Assembly: GCF_032852305.1 (NCBI RefSeq)
Contig: NZ_CP136594.1
Span: forward strand, 1,959,501 to 2,023,500
Direction: 5' to 3'
DNA: 64,000 nucleotides
Source of the DNA: Parasphingorhabdus sp. SCSIO 66989
Lineage (GTDB): Bacteria; Pseudomonadota; Alphaproteobacteria; Sphingomonadales; Sphingomonadaceae
The position numbers and the translations under genes were made by a program. Shown one piece after another: positions 36,743 to 45,239 of this stretch. The notes under the pieces are model-generated. The model saw only the letters and a list, made by a program, of their open reading frames with translations, did no database searches and was not told where the DNA came from. The number at the start of each line of letters is the position of its first letter. Positions within the stretch are counted from its first letter, which is position 1.

Positions 36743-37015
36743 TCAAAAAGCCGGGTCGTGGTAACACCCGCGACTGAGTCCGAGCGCGCTGCCGTCTTTG
36801 GGCAGAGCCTTGGACATGCACGACAGCGACCCGGCCAGAATGCTCTGGCCAAGGCTCAGTCGTGCATCAGGGTTACCACGCCCCGTGCCGCGTTTTCGAT
36901 GCGGCAGGGTTATGTTGCATAGATGAAAGCCGATGTCATCTCCCCACGCAAAACAAGCAACGAGAAGCTGAGACAAAACTGTATTCACACTCCTGCGTGC
37001 TATCCGAGCAAGCAT
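36743..37015 (-). CDS. Doubtful small ORF (90 aa) overlapping a structured inverted repeat
   Basis: A frame with AGGAG three bases before its ATG that ends 22 bases before the 87-residue gene. Its second half is encoded by the long inverted repeat 36754-36882, so the reading frame may be an accident of a structured leader RNA. Composition (Ser, Gly, Leu, Arg) is not protein-like enough to decide. Confidence 0.3.
   Translation of the reverse strand: MLARIARRSVNTVLSQLLVACFAWGDDIGFHLCNITLPHRKRGTGRGNPDARLSLGQSILAGSLSCMSKALPKDGSALGLSRGCYHDPAF
36754..36882. repeat. Large imperfect inverted repeat upstream of the small operon
   Basis: The arms 36754-36781 (GGTCGTGGTAACACCCG...GACTGAGTCC) and 36853-36882 are complementary with a few bulges. 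Between them are two further hairpins: CTGCC/GGCAG near 36789 and GGCCAGA/TCTGGCC at 36833-36850. The words GTCGTGCAT and CCAAGGCTC also occur in places that would allow alternative pairing. This could be a cis-acting leader, a small RNA or a mobile repeat. Confidence 0.6.
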
Positions 37016-37167
37016 TGTCTCCTATGAGTCAAATCAGTTATATCAATAAATGGCAGCGGACCTGCACAACCGCGGGATGAAATGGTCCCAGTTCTAACCA
37101 CAAACCCTACTCGCCAAGCGTGGCTTGGTTAGTCCTTGCGCGATGATGAATCTTGATTGCGCTGAAG

Positions 37168-37250
37168 CCCGTCGCAGTGCGACGGGTCCAAAGAAGAAGC
37201 AGGCCAAGCGCTGCGCTAGTTTGAGGGCTGCGCGCTAGCCCTGCTTCTTC
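37168..37250. repeat. Two adjacent palindromes in the intergenic region
   Basis: CCCGTCGCA-G-TGCGACGGG is a perfect hairpin at 37168-37186; GAAGAAGCAGG (37192-37203) pairs with CCCTGCTTCTTC (37239-37250) around an inner GC-rich hairpin. Between 37016 and 37288 I see no gene. Confidence 0.55.
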
Positions 37251-37288
37251 GGGCATTGAATAGCCCATAGCTTAAGGTTGATCTTGAA

Positions 37289-37341
37289 GAGTCTCATTTC
37301 TAAAAAACTTGAAACTGTCTCTTTTCTAAAGCACGCTAACA
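37289..37341 (-). repeat. Right inverted end of an IS1202-type element, without adjacent transposase
   Basis: Read on the minus strand from 37341: TGTTAGCGTGCTTTAGAA, then two TTAGAA-nn-GAGAC blocks 26 bp apart, the same design as the end at 13420-13470 (15 of 18 outer bases identical). It stops five bases before the mazG ATG. No transposase lies next to it. Confidence 0.75.
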
Positions 37342-37346
37342 CATAT

Positions 37347-38147
37347 ATGTCATCTCAAACTAAGCCCCTCTCTGACAAGCCTGTGCAAGTTGAAGCTGAC
37401 CTTCGACCTCTTGCGACAATCATGCAGCGGCTTCGTGATCCTGATGACGGCTGTCCATGGGATCTGGCTCAGGATTTCTCGACCATTGCGCCTTATACCG
37501 TTGAGGAAGCTTATGAAGTAGCCGACGCGATTGATCGTGACGATATGGACGACCTTCGTGGCGAGCTTGGCGATCTGTTACTGCAGGTCGTGTTTCACAG
37601 TCAGATGGCCAGCGAAGCCGGGCATTTCACACTCCAGCAAGTGATCGATGGCATCTGCGGTAAGATGATTGCGCGGCATCCGCATATCTTTGCTGATCAG
37701 GCGGTTGAGCAATGGGATTGGGAAGACATCAAGAAACGCGAACGCGCCGAGAAAGGCATGTCGAGCGCGCTCGATGGCGTAGCGCAGGCGCAACCTGCAC
37801 TGATGCGCGCCGAGAAACTGCAAAAGCGGGCCGCACGGACTGGCTTTGACTGGCCTCAGGCGCAGAGTTGTGCGGCTAAGTTGGAAGAAGAAATGGCTGA
37901 ATTGGCCGATACCCGAACCGATGTGGAGCGCCATGAAGAGGCGGGCGACCTGCTCTTCGCCGCGGTTAATCTGGTGCGGCATTACGGTGTTGATCCCGAA
38001 ACCGCGTTGCGTGATGCCAATCGCAAATTTGAGCGGCGCTTCAAAGCGATGGAAAGTGAAGCCAAAGGCGCATTTGAAACGCTGTCGCTTGATGAGCAGG
38101 AAGCGCTTTGGCAGCAGGTCAAGCGTTCGGAGGCAAAGACTGGCTAG
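37347..38147 (+). CDS. mazG: Nucleoside triphosphate pyrophosphohydrolase
   Basis: A 266-residue all-alpha NTP-PPase with two MazG domains. The first has RLRDPDDGCPWDLAQ, EEAYEV (metal-binding EExxE type) and ELGDLLLQVVFHS; the second ELEEEMAEL-like KLEEEMAEL and EEAGDLLFAAVN. It hydrolyses NTPs, helping clear (p)ppGpp-related stress or bad nucleotides. I chose ATG at 37347; the longer frame from 37278 is translated out of the IS end. No ribosome site is visible, because the IS end takes that place. It converges with hflX (29-base overlap). Confidence 0.93.
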   Translation: MSSQTKPLSDKPVQVEADLRPLATIMQRLRDPDDGCPWDLAQDFSTIAPYTVEEAYEVADAIDRDDMDDLRGELGDLLLQVVFHSQMASEAGHFTLQQVIDGICGKMIARHPHIFADQAVEQWDWEDIKKRERAEKGMSSALDGVAQAQPALMRAEKLQKRAARTGFDWPQAQSCAAKLEEEMAELADTRTDVERHEEAGDLLFAAVNLVRHYGVDPETALRDANRKFERRFKAMESEAKGAFETLSLDEQEALWQQVKRSEAKTG

Positions 38148-39492
38148 CGGCGCGATACATGCGCCAGAAACGCGACCAGTCAGCCGGAGCCATCCCGACG
38201 GTCAGGTCACAATATTCAGCATCACTGCTGCTGTTGAGAACATGTCCATGCTCATGCAACCATGCAATTTGTCGGCCTTCGCTATGGGCTATGCGAACGG
38301 TTTCTACCTTTTCACCGCTGCGCAACATCGCCGCCATGACGTCACGCAGCTGGTCCAACCCTTCCCCGCTTTGGGCTGATACCAATATTGCAGGCTCTTC
38401 AGACTGTTGCATGGCAAAATGTGCATCGGCGCGCTGGTCATCGTCAAGCAAATCGGCTTTGTTCCAGACTTCGAGCAGTTGTGCCCCCTCGCCTCCGTCT
38501 TGATCACGTAAAACAACGCCGATTTCTGACAGCACTGCTTCTACATCAGCTTTCTGCTCACCGCTTAAAGGGTGCGCGATATCACGCACATGCAGAATAA
38601 GGTCGGCGGCCAACACTTCCTCCAGCGTCGCGCGGAAAGCAGCGATGAGTTGGGTTGGCAGATCAGAGACGAAACCCACCGTGTCCGACAGGATGGCCTT
38701 AGCGATGCCGGGTAATTCAATCGCGCGCATGGTTGGGTCAAGCGTAGCGAACAGCATGTCACGCGCCATGACATCGCTGTCGGTCAATCGGTTAAACAGC
38801 GTCGATTTGCCTGCATTGGTATAGCCAACCAGAGCAACCAGCGGCCACCCTTGCCTCTGGCGGCGATTGCGCTGAATACCGCGGGTGCGAGTGACTTCGC
38901 GCAATTCGCGCCGCAACCGGGCGCGGCGTTCATTGAGCATACGCCGGTCAGATTCGATCTGCGTTTCGCCGGGACCTCCGAGAAAGCCGAAACCGCCGCG
39001 TTGCCGCTCCAAGTGAGTCCAGCTACGCACAAGACGCCCGGCCTGATAATCGAGATGCGCCAATTCAACCTGCAGCCTGCCCTCTTGCGTGGCGGCACGA
39101 TCGCCAAAGACCTCAAGGATCAGCCCGGTGCGATCAATCACCTTGACCTTCAACTCGGTTTCGAGATTGCGTTGCTGAATAGCGCTGAGCGCACCATCGA
39201 CGATTAGCAATTCTGCCTCATATGCAGTTATGAGCGCGCTCAGCTCGTCCAACTGGCCCTTGCCCAGCAACGTCGCCGGTCGAATTGTGCGCAGCATATA
39301 GGCCTTGCTTGCCACGACATTGATGGCAATGGCATCGGCGAGTCCCCTCGCCTCCTCAAGCCTTTCTTCATGGCTTATGCCGGGATGTTGGCCAATGTCA
39401 GGGTAAACAAGCAGCGCGCGGGCTCCATAGCTGATTCCCTCACGCTCATCCAACGGTACAAAGGTATCACTCACAAAACGGTAATTTCTCAA
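38119..39492 (-). CDS. hflX: Ribosome-associated GTPase HflX
   Basis: A 457-residue GTPase. The N-terminal HflX domain ends in the conserved [12 protein letters not shown]; the G domain shows [15 protein letters not shown] (G1), [10 protein letters not shown] (G3) and NKADLLDD (G4). The start is probably TTG overlapping the hfq stop (TTGA), which implies coupling. HflX binds and splits stalled ribosomes. hfq-hflX is the usual bacterial order; here they end the ntr operon. Confidence 0.93.
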   Translation of the reverse strand: MRNYRFVSDTFVPLDEREGISYGARALLVYPDIGQHPGISHEERLEEARGLADAIAINVVASKAYMLRTIRPATLLGKGQLDELSALITAYEAELLIVDGALSAIQQRNLETELKVKVIDRTGLILEVFGDRAATQEGRLQVELAHLDYQAGRLVRSWTHLERQRGGFGFLGGPGETQIESDRRMLNERRARLRRELREVTRTRGIQRNRRQRQGWPLVALVGYTNAGKSTLFNRLTDSDVMARDMLFATLDPTMRAIELPGIAKAILSDTVGFVSDLPTQLIAAFRATLEEVLAADLILHVRDIAHPLSGEQKADVEAVLSEIGVVLRDQDGGEGAQLLEVWNKADLLDDDQRADAHFAMQQSEEPAILVSAQSGEGLDQLRDVMAAMLRSGEKVETVRIAHSEGRQIAWLHEHGHVLNSSSDAEYCDLTVGMAPADWSRFWRMYRAASQSLPPNA

Positions 39493-39983
39493 TCATTTAC
39501 GGCGCCGTCGTCCCATTCACTGGTGAGGTCAATCGGGCCGCCAGGCTGCACGGTAGAAACAGCATGCTTATAAGCCAATTGTGCCATGCCATCGCGCTGC
39601 AGCAACATACAAAACAGGTCATAGGCGGCTACATTGCCCTGCAGCATGACGCCATTGACCAAAAACATGGTCACAGGGGTTTCGGAAGTTTGCACCGCGC
39701 TCAGGAAAATATCCTGTAAATTCTTATTCTTGCTGCGGCTTTCTGAGGAATAGTTGTAGAACTCTTCAAGGTCCATTTGCTGTGATGGCATGATAGTCGA
39801 GATCGCATGCTTGTAAACCAGTTGCGATTGGCCATCGCGGCGCAGCAATATGGAAAAGTTATCGAACCAGGTCACGACGCCCTGAAGCTTTACCCCTTTG
39901 ACCAGAAACATGGTCACCGGCATACGGTTCTTGCGTAAAGTGTTCAGGAACAAATCCTGTAATGAAGTAGCCTTTTCGGTCAT
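39489..39983 (-). CDS. hfq: Tandem two-domain Hfq RNA chaperone
   Basis: A 164-residue protein made of two Sm/Hfq folds. Domain 1 (about 7-68) has [36 protein letters not shown] and YKHAISTI. Domain 2 (about 88-148) has [35 protein letters not shown] and YKHAVSTV. Ordinary Hfq has one such domain and forms a hexamer; a fused pair would probably assemble as a trimer of dimers. Domain 1 keeps more of the canonical RNA-contact residues. It lies between ntrX and hflX. Confidence 0.93.
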   Translation of the reverse strand: MTEKATSLQDLFLNTLRKNRMPVTMFLVKGVKLQGVVTWFDNFSILLRRDGQSQLVYKHAISTIMPSQQMDLEEFYNYSSESRSKNKNLQDIFLSAVQTSETPVTMFLVNGVMLQGNVAAYDLFCMLLQRDGMAQLAYKHAVSTVQPGGPIDLTSEWDDGAVND

Positions 39984-40121
39984 TGGACCCCTTTCTTATA
40001 TCATTATCAAGGTCACTTAGTGTCACAACACTGATTTCATTATCCGATCTGCAATGACAATTCCACTATCTTGTAAAGCCCAAGTTACATTATTGTAAAG
40101 CTGGTGTTACAGCAGTTCTGC

Positions 40122-41513
40122 TCAAGCTTGGCCGTCCGTCTTGCGCTCATTCAGACCAAGCAGCTTCAGTTTGCGGTGAAGCGCCGAGCGTTCCATGCCA
40201 ATAAAGGTCGCAGTCTTGGAGATATTGCCGGAGAATCTGCGGATCTGAACCTTGAGATACTCGCGCTCGAAATTCTCTCGTGCCTCACGCAGCGGCACGC
40301 CGGTCAATGTAGACACGCCAAGGCCCTGATCGCTGTCTCCCTGGACAATCTCGGTCGGAAGCATGTCGATCTCGATCTGCGATACCTCTCCATGCGGTGC
40401 CAGGATGACCATGCGCTCGACCAAATTACGCAATTGCCGCACATTGCCGGGCCAGTCATAGCTTTGCAGCGCCGCCATTGCTTCGCTACTGACGACAGGA
40501 GACGTCATGCCGTGCTCAACCGCCAATCGGGTGAGATAATGCTCAACCAGAGGTGGAATATCATCACGACGTTCGGTCAATGGAGGAATGGCTACGGGAA
40601 CCACATTCAAACGATAGAACAGATCTTCTCGAAACCGGCCCTCGGAAATCTCGGTCTGCAGCTCCTTTGATGTCGCGGAAACGAAGCGCACATCGACCTT
40701 GATCTGGCGGTCGCCACCGACGCGCATAAAGCTCTGTTCGGTAAGCACCCGCAGGATTTTTGCCTGTGTGGAAACCGGCATATCGGCGACTTCATCAAGG
40801 AAGAGTGTCCCACCGTGCGCACGTTCCAGGAGCCCGGTTTGGACCAGCTTTCCGTTTTGCTCCTGGCCGAACAGCTGCTCCTCAAACCGATCCGGCGTCA
40901 TCCGGGCGGAGCTCACAGTAATAAAGGGCGCATCTGCCCGCGGGCTCCAGCTATGAAGCAATCGTCCCGCTACCTCTTTGCCCACGCCTGCAGGGCCAGT
41001 GATAAGCAAACGGCTTCCTGTGGTTGCCACCTTCTTAAGGGTCGCGCGAACAGAGTTTATCGCCGAGGAATTGCCATGAAGCTCCTCGGCTACCCCTATC
41101 CTTTGACGCAACTGGGCGTTTTCCCGCCGCAATCTGTCGGTTTCGGTGGCGCGGGCAACCAGGTGGATCAGGCGCTCAGCTTCAAACGGTTTCTCGATAA
41201 AGTCCATTGCGCCGCGCGATACGGCGGATACTGCCGTGTCAATATTGCCATGGCCAGAGAATATCAGCACGGGCAGTTCCGGATCACGCTCCTTGACCGC
41301 GTCCAGAATTTCGAGGCCATCAAGCTTGCTGCCCTTAAGCCATACATCGAGGAGCAATAGCGCGGGACGGCGCTCATCTATCGCCTGTAGAGCGGAATCG
41401 CTATCCCCCGCGGTACGGCAGGTATAGCCCTCATCCTCAAGCACGCCCGCGACAAGCTCGCGGATATCTTTTTCATCATCAACAATCAGTACGTCGAGCG
41501 CCATATTATTCAC
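40122..41513 (-). CDS. ntrX: NtrX response regulator (AAA+ family, GAFTGA motif absent)
   Basis: A 463-residue regulator: receiver domain with phospho-acceptor Asp56 (LLLLDVWLKG), AAA+ domain with Walker A GPAGVGKE and Walker B TLFLDEVADM, and a Fis-type HTH at the C-terminus (ISKTATFIGMERSALHRKLK). Where sigma-54 activators have GAFTGA it reads QEQNGKLVQTG, so contact with sigma-54 is unlikely. NtrX proteins in this class can act as DNA-binding regulators with sigma-70. Paired with NtrY upstream (8-base overlap). Confidence 0.94.
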   Translation of the reverse strand: MNNMALDVLIVDDEKDIRELVAGVLEDEGYTCRTAGDSDSALQAIDERRPALLLLDVWLKGSKLDGLEILDAVKERDPELPVLIFSGHGNIDTAVSAVSRGAMDFIEKPFEAERLIHLVARATETDRLRRENAQLRQRIGVAEELHGNSSAINSVRATLKKVATTGSRLLITGPAGVGKEVAGRLLHSWSPRADAPFITVSSARMTPDRFEEQLFGQEQNGKLVQTGLLERAHGGTLFLDEVADMPVSTQAKILRVLTEQSFMRVGGDRQIKVDVRFVSATSKELQTEISEGRFREDLFYRLNVVPVAIPPLTERRDDIPPLVEHYLTRLAVEHGMTSPVVSSEAMAALQSYDWPGNVRQLRNLVERMVILAPHGEVSQIEIDMLPTEIVQGDSDQGLGVSTLTGVPLREARENFEREYLKVQIRRFSGNISKTATFIGMERSALHRKLKLLGLNERKTDGQA

Positions 41514-43746
41514 TTACCGGGTCAGGAGAAATGCTTGTATCAAAGGTTAGGGTGACCTTTGCACCGCCAAGATCAGAGGTGGCAAAGGCGATGGTACCGA
41601 AATGCTCCTCGACGATCTTCTTAACGATCGCCAAGCCAAGGCCCGTGCCCTTATCTCTGGTGGTCACATAAGGTTCGATCAGATGGTCATGATCGTCCGG
41701 AAGGCCAATGCCATCATCACTGATAATCACATCAACCGAGTTCTCATGCGCCTCAATTGATACTGAGATATTGCCCGTCGGCATTTGCTCAGAGTCACCA
41801 TGGTCCACGCTCTCATTATCGGAGTCGGATCGTGTTTCAATCGCTTCAGCTGCGTTTTTGAGAAGGTTGATAATCGCTTGTGAAATCTGCCTTCGGTCGC
41901 AGGAAAAGCCCTGCTCTGCGACATTGTGATCTGTCGTGTAGGTGATACCCGGATTGGCAACGCGTTGCATAAACACCGCCTGACGCACCAGATCGACCAG
42001 ATTTTCGTCGCGAAAAACCGGCTTCGGCATCCGTGCAAAGGACGAGAATTCATCAACCATATTGCGCAGATCGCCCACCTGGCGGATAATGGTTTCGGTG
42101 AGTTGCTGGAAAGTATCCGTATCCTCGCCAATCGCTTTGCCAAAGCGGCGTTTGAGCCGTTCCGCAGCTAGCTGGATCGGTGTTAGTGGGTTTTTTATTT
42201 CGTGCGCGATACGGCGGGCTACATCGGACCAGGCCGCCTGTCTTTGATCGAGTAGCTGCTGGGTAATGTCATCAAAGGTTATCACCTGCCCCATGCCACC
42301 CGGGCTGCTGCGCGCGGCCAAGGTCAACATGTCATTGCCGCGACGAAACTGGACCACTGCCCTGCCCTCATCACTCTGGGCAACGTCCGCCAGAAATGGC
42401 GCAACATCGGATAAGGGGCGATCCACATAGCTTTGATTGTCATCGATCAACAGCTCTTGTGCCGAGCTGTTCATCAGCTGGATAACGCCTTTTTCATCCA
42501 CCGAGATGATCCCGGCGCTGACTGACTCCACAACCGTTTGCATAAAGGCGCGGCGTTCGTCGAGCTGATGGTTGGCGCGGATCAGAGCCTGCCGCTGATC
42601 GTCCAATTTCTCGGTCATGCTGTTAAATGCACGACCCAACATGCTGACTTCATCGCGCGCGCCGGTATCGGTAACGCGTGTCGCCAGATTGCCACGGCTT
42701 ACCTCACGCGAAGCGCCCACTAGATCGCTGAGCGGTGCCACCATCCGGTCGGCAAATTTGACCGCTACCCAAAGCGCAATTGTCAGCAGCAGCAGCGAGA
42801 CCAGATATAGCGCAACATTGAAGCGTAGCTGTAATGATCGGGTGCGTCCGGAAAGTTCATCATAGTCGCTAAGCACTGCCCGGGCCCGCTCCCATTGACT
42901 AAGCGCCAATTGGCTTGATGCTCTTGATGCATAAAGCAGCACCTCGCCTTCAGCATCGAGCGCGGTGACAGACTCAATGCGGTCATCAGTGAAAGACAGA
43001 GCTACATCATTGCCAGACGCCAGTTCTTGCAACATCTCCGGAGTCACGCGAGAAGCAAGGTTGCGGTTTTCCGGATCGACAATAACAGCGGTGCGCAGCA
43101 TACCATCATCGCCGCGTTCCAATATCGCGGATTCATTGAGCTGGCGGTATACCACTTGATAGGAATAGCCCTCGGCAAATTCCGGACTGTCAATCTGCGC
43201 CTGCGTTAGATAATCACGTAAATCCCCTGCCATAGCGAGGGTTTCATTGCGCACATCGCGGGCACTCTGGTCATTATAGCCTAGCGCCAGTTCGTTGGCG
43301 TTTTCCAGCACCCCTCTGGCGCGGTCTGAATACCAGAATTCGACGCCATACTGGAACAGCAGTGAAGCGAAAAGAACCACCAAAAGTGTAGGCACCGCTG
43401 CGACAATCGCGAACAGACCAACCAGTCGTGTGTGATAGCGCCCGCTGGACCCGGCAATCGCCTTTTCCGCACGACGTTTGGCAATACGGCGTGCCATCAG
43501 TACCAGGATCATCATCGCCGGGATCAAATTGGCAATCAACAAGCTCGATGCCCAGATGGCGGGCAAGACCCTGTCCGCGGCATCTTCAGTGGTTAATATC
43601 CGTACCGTGATGGCCAGCATGACCAGCAGTAAAGCTGCCATGGACCATTCGGCAACAACATAGGGTCGCTCATTCTCGATGCCGTCATCACTGTCGGAAA
43701 CGCGAAACCAGTTTGCAAAGGAGGGAAGGATATTTGCCGATGCCAT
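41506..43746 (-). CDS. ntrY: NtrY sensor histidine kinase
   Basis: A 746-residue membrane kinase: about three N-terminal helices, a periplasmic sensor part, a HAMP domain (about 305-360), a PAS domain (about 385-480), a HisKA with [11 protein letters not shown], and a HATPase_c with the N box (QAIINLLKNAAEA) and DDGIGLPDDHD, TGLGLAIVKK boxes. The ATG at 43746 is preferred to the TTG ten codons earlier. It phosphorylates NtrX, and the pair is linked to nitrogen and redox/envelope control in alphaproteobacteria. Confidence 0.94.
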   Translation of the reverse strand: MASANILPSFANWFRVSDSDDGIENERPYVVAEWSMAALLLVMLAITVRILTTEDAADRVLPAIWASSLLIANLIPAMMILVLMARRIAKRRAEKAIAGSSGRYHTRLVGLFAIVAAVPTLLVVLFASLLFQYGVEFWYSDRARGVLENANELALGYNDQSARDVRNETLAMAGDLRDYLTQAQIDSPEFAEGYSYQVVYRQLNESAILERGDDGMLRTAVIVDPENRNLASRVTPEMLQELASGNDVALSFTDDRIESVTALDAEGEVLLYASRASSQLALSQWERARAVLSDYDELSGRTRSLQLRFNVALYLVSLLLLTIALWVAVKFADRMVAPLSDLVGASREVSRGNLATRVTDTGARDEVSMLGRAFNSMTEKLDDQRQALIRANHQLDERRAFMQTVVESVSAGIISVDEKGVIQLMNSSAQELLIDDNQSYVDRPLSDVAPFLADVAQSDEGRAVVQFRRGNDMLTLAARSSPGGMGQVITFDDITQQLLDQRQAAWSDVARRIAHEIKNPLTPIQLAAERLKRRFGKAIGEDTDTFQQLTETIIRQVGDLRNMVDEFSSFARMPKPVFRDENLVDLVRQAVFMQRVANPGITYTTDHNVAEQGFSCDRRQISQAIINLLKNAAEAIETRSDSDNESVDHGDSEQMPTGNISVSIEAHENSVDVIISDDGIGLPDDHDHLIEPYVTTRDKGTGLGLAIVKKIVEEHFGTIAFATSDLGGAKVTLTFDTSISPDPVSE

Positions 43747-43841
43747 TGTCAGCTTATTACAACAGAGCTGTGACAATTAAAACACAAATTGGCGCCCGCG
43801 CAATCGCTTCATCCATGATGCCGGTCATTCCACCGGATAGA

Positions 43842-45239
43842 CTATGGCAACATATCGTACAATTTGAGTTTTTTGCGTAATGTGTTGCGATTGATACCCA
43901 GCAACTCTGCAGCTTTTATCTGATTGTGATCAGTTTGCATCATAACACGCTGTAACAGCGGCTTCTCCATCTTTTCCAATGCCTCAGCATAGAGCGCGCC
44001 ACCGTCAATTGAGGCTTGTTGCAGAAACGCATCAACAGCAGATGTGAACAAGGCACTATCAGAGCCATTGCTTTCCTCGGCCGTGCTATTGCCAAGCTGT
44101 TGCGCCACCATGGGGCGGGTAATCGTCTCGCCGCTGCTCAAGGCAACAATGCGCATTACGCTATTGCGTAGCTCGCGAACATTGCCGCGCCAATCGAGCG
44201 ATTGCAGTAACGCCATGGCCTCGTCGGCGAAGTACTTCTCTTCTAGACCTTCGGAAACGGCCTGCGAAGCAAAATGACGAACCAGGTCAGGAATATCCTC
44301 GCGCCTGTCACGCAGTGCCGGCAGCGTGATCGGCAGGACGTTGATGCGATAATAGAGGTCCTCACGAAATTTACCGCTGGCGATCAGCTCCTCAAAATCC
44401 TGATGCGTGGCGGCAATGATGCGGGCATTGATGCCGATTTCCTCGCGACCGCCAATGCGATTGATACGTCCTGATTGCAGAGCGCGCAGTAGCCTCGTCT
44501 GCGCTGCCATCGACATATCGCCAATTTCGTCGAGAAACAGTGTGCCGCCATTGGCCTGCTCAAACATGCCTATCTGGCGATCCACAGCGCCGGTAAATGC
44601 ACCCTTTTCATGGCCGAAGAGAACGGATTCGATCAGCTCGGAGGGAATGGCAGCGACATTGACTGGGACGAATGGCCCTGCATTACGGTGCCCGGCATTG
44701 TGAATGGTCTCCGCAACCAGTTCTTTGCCTGTACCGGACTCGCCCAGCAGAAGCACCGACAAATCGTTCTTCAGCACCTTGCCTATGGTGCGATAGACTT
44801 CCTGCATTGCGGCACTGCGGCCGACAATGGCCATGGAACCGCTGGCGATGCCGCTATCGTCCTCGGAGAGTCTTTTGCCCGGCGTCACCGCTTTCTGCGC
44901 GGCTATAATGAGAGCTTCCAGATCAAACGGCTTGGGGAAATATTCAAAGGCATCAGCATTGCTGGCCCGCAGGGCAGTATCGAGCGTGTTCTGTGCCGAC
45001 ATAACAATCACCGGCAGGTCAAGCGTCTCCTGCTGCAACCATTCGCCCAGATCGTCCAGACCATCACCATCCTCGAGGAGAACGTCGGTAATCAGAAGGG
45101 AATAGTCACCGCTTTTCAGGCTCTCATTGCGCCGATCACGACGTTTAACCACATCTACGTCCCAGCCCTCGGCGTTAAGCGCTGTTGTCAATACATGCGA
45201 GATGGCCTTGTCATCTTCAGCCAGCAAAATGCGCGTCAT
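43842..45239 (-). CDS. ntrC: NtrC nitrogen regulator (sigma-54 activator)
   Basis: A 465-residue NtrC: receiver with Asp52, AAA+ domain with GESGTGKE, the intact GAFTGA loop (GHEKGAFTGAVDRQ), Walker B TLFLDEIGDM, and a C-terminal Fis HTH (NQIKAAELLGINRNTLRKKLK). It should activate sigma-54 promoters under nitrogen limitation when phosphorylated by NtrB. It overlaps ntrB by four bases. Confidence 0.95.
   Translation of the reverse strand: MTRILLAEDDKAISHVLTTALNAEGWDVDVVKRRDRRNESLKSGDYSLLITDVLLEDGDGLDDLGEWLQQETLDLPVIVMSAQNTLDTALRASNADAFEYFPKPFDLEALIIAAQKAVTPGKRLSEDDSGIASGSMAIVGRSAAMQEVYRTIGKVLKNDLSVLLLGESGTGKELVAETIHNAGHRNAGPFVPVNVAAIPSELIESVLFGHEKGAFTGAVDRQIGMFEQANGGTLFLDEIGDMSMAAQTRLLRALQSGRINRIGGREEIGINARIIAATHQDFEELIASGKFREDLYYRINVLPITLPALRDRREDIPDLVRHFASQAVSEGLEEKYFADEAMALLQSLDWRGNVRELRNSVMRIVALSSGETITRPMVAQQLGNSTAEESNGSDSALFTSAVDAFLQQASIDGGALYAEALEKMEKPLLQRVMMQTDHNQIKAAELLGINRNTLRKKLKLYDMLP

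Larger units (their letters stand above)
13420..37341. mobile_element. Candidate 23.9-kb IS1202-bounded island carrying a CDI locus
   Basis: Matching inverted ends lie at 13420-13470 and 37289-37341, with an IS1202-type transposase just inside the left end and pointing inward. No copy of the right end was found directly after that transposase, so the pair at 13.4 and 37.3 kb are the only partners seen. Contents: two transposases, a serine recombinase, an unknown membrane gene, a complete two-partner secretion/CDI region with orphan modules, two IS5-type copies and small unknown genes. Flanking genes on both sides look like core genome. No clear target duplication is visible (GGTGT left, CATAT right), so a single transposition event is not proven; rearrangement of two elements is the alternative. 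Confidence 0.5.

Noticed and set aside
36754-36882. Integron attC site
   Set aside because: The repeat is of attC-like size, but the required RYYYAAC/GTTRRRY core sites are not at its ends and no integrase or cassette array is nearby.
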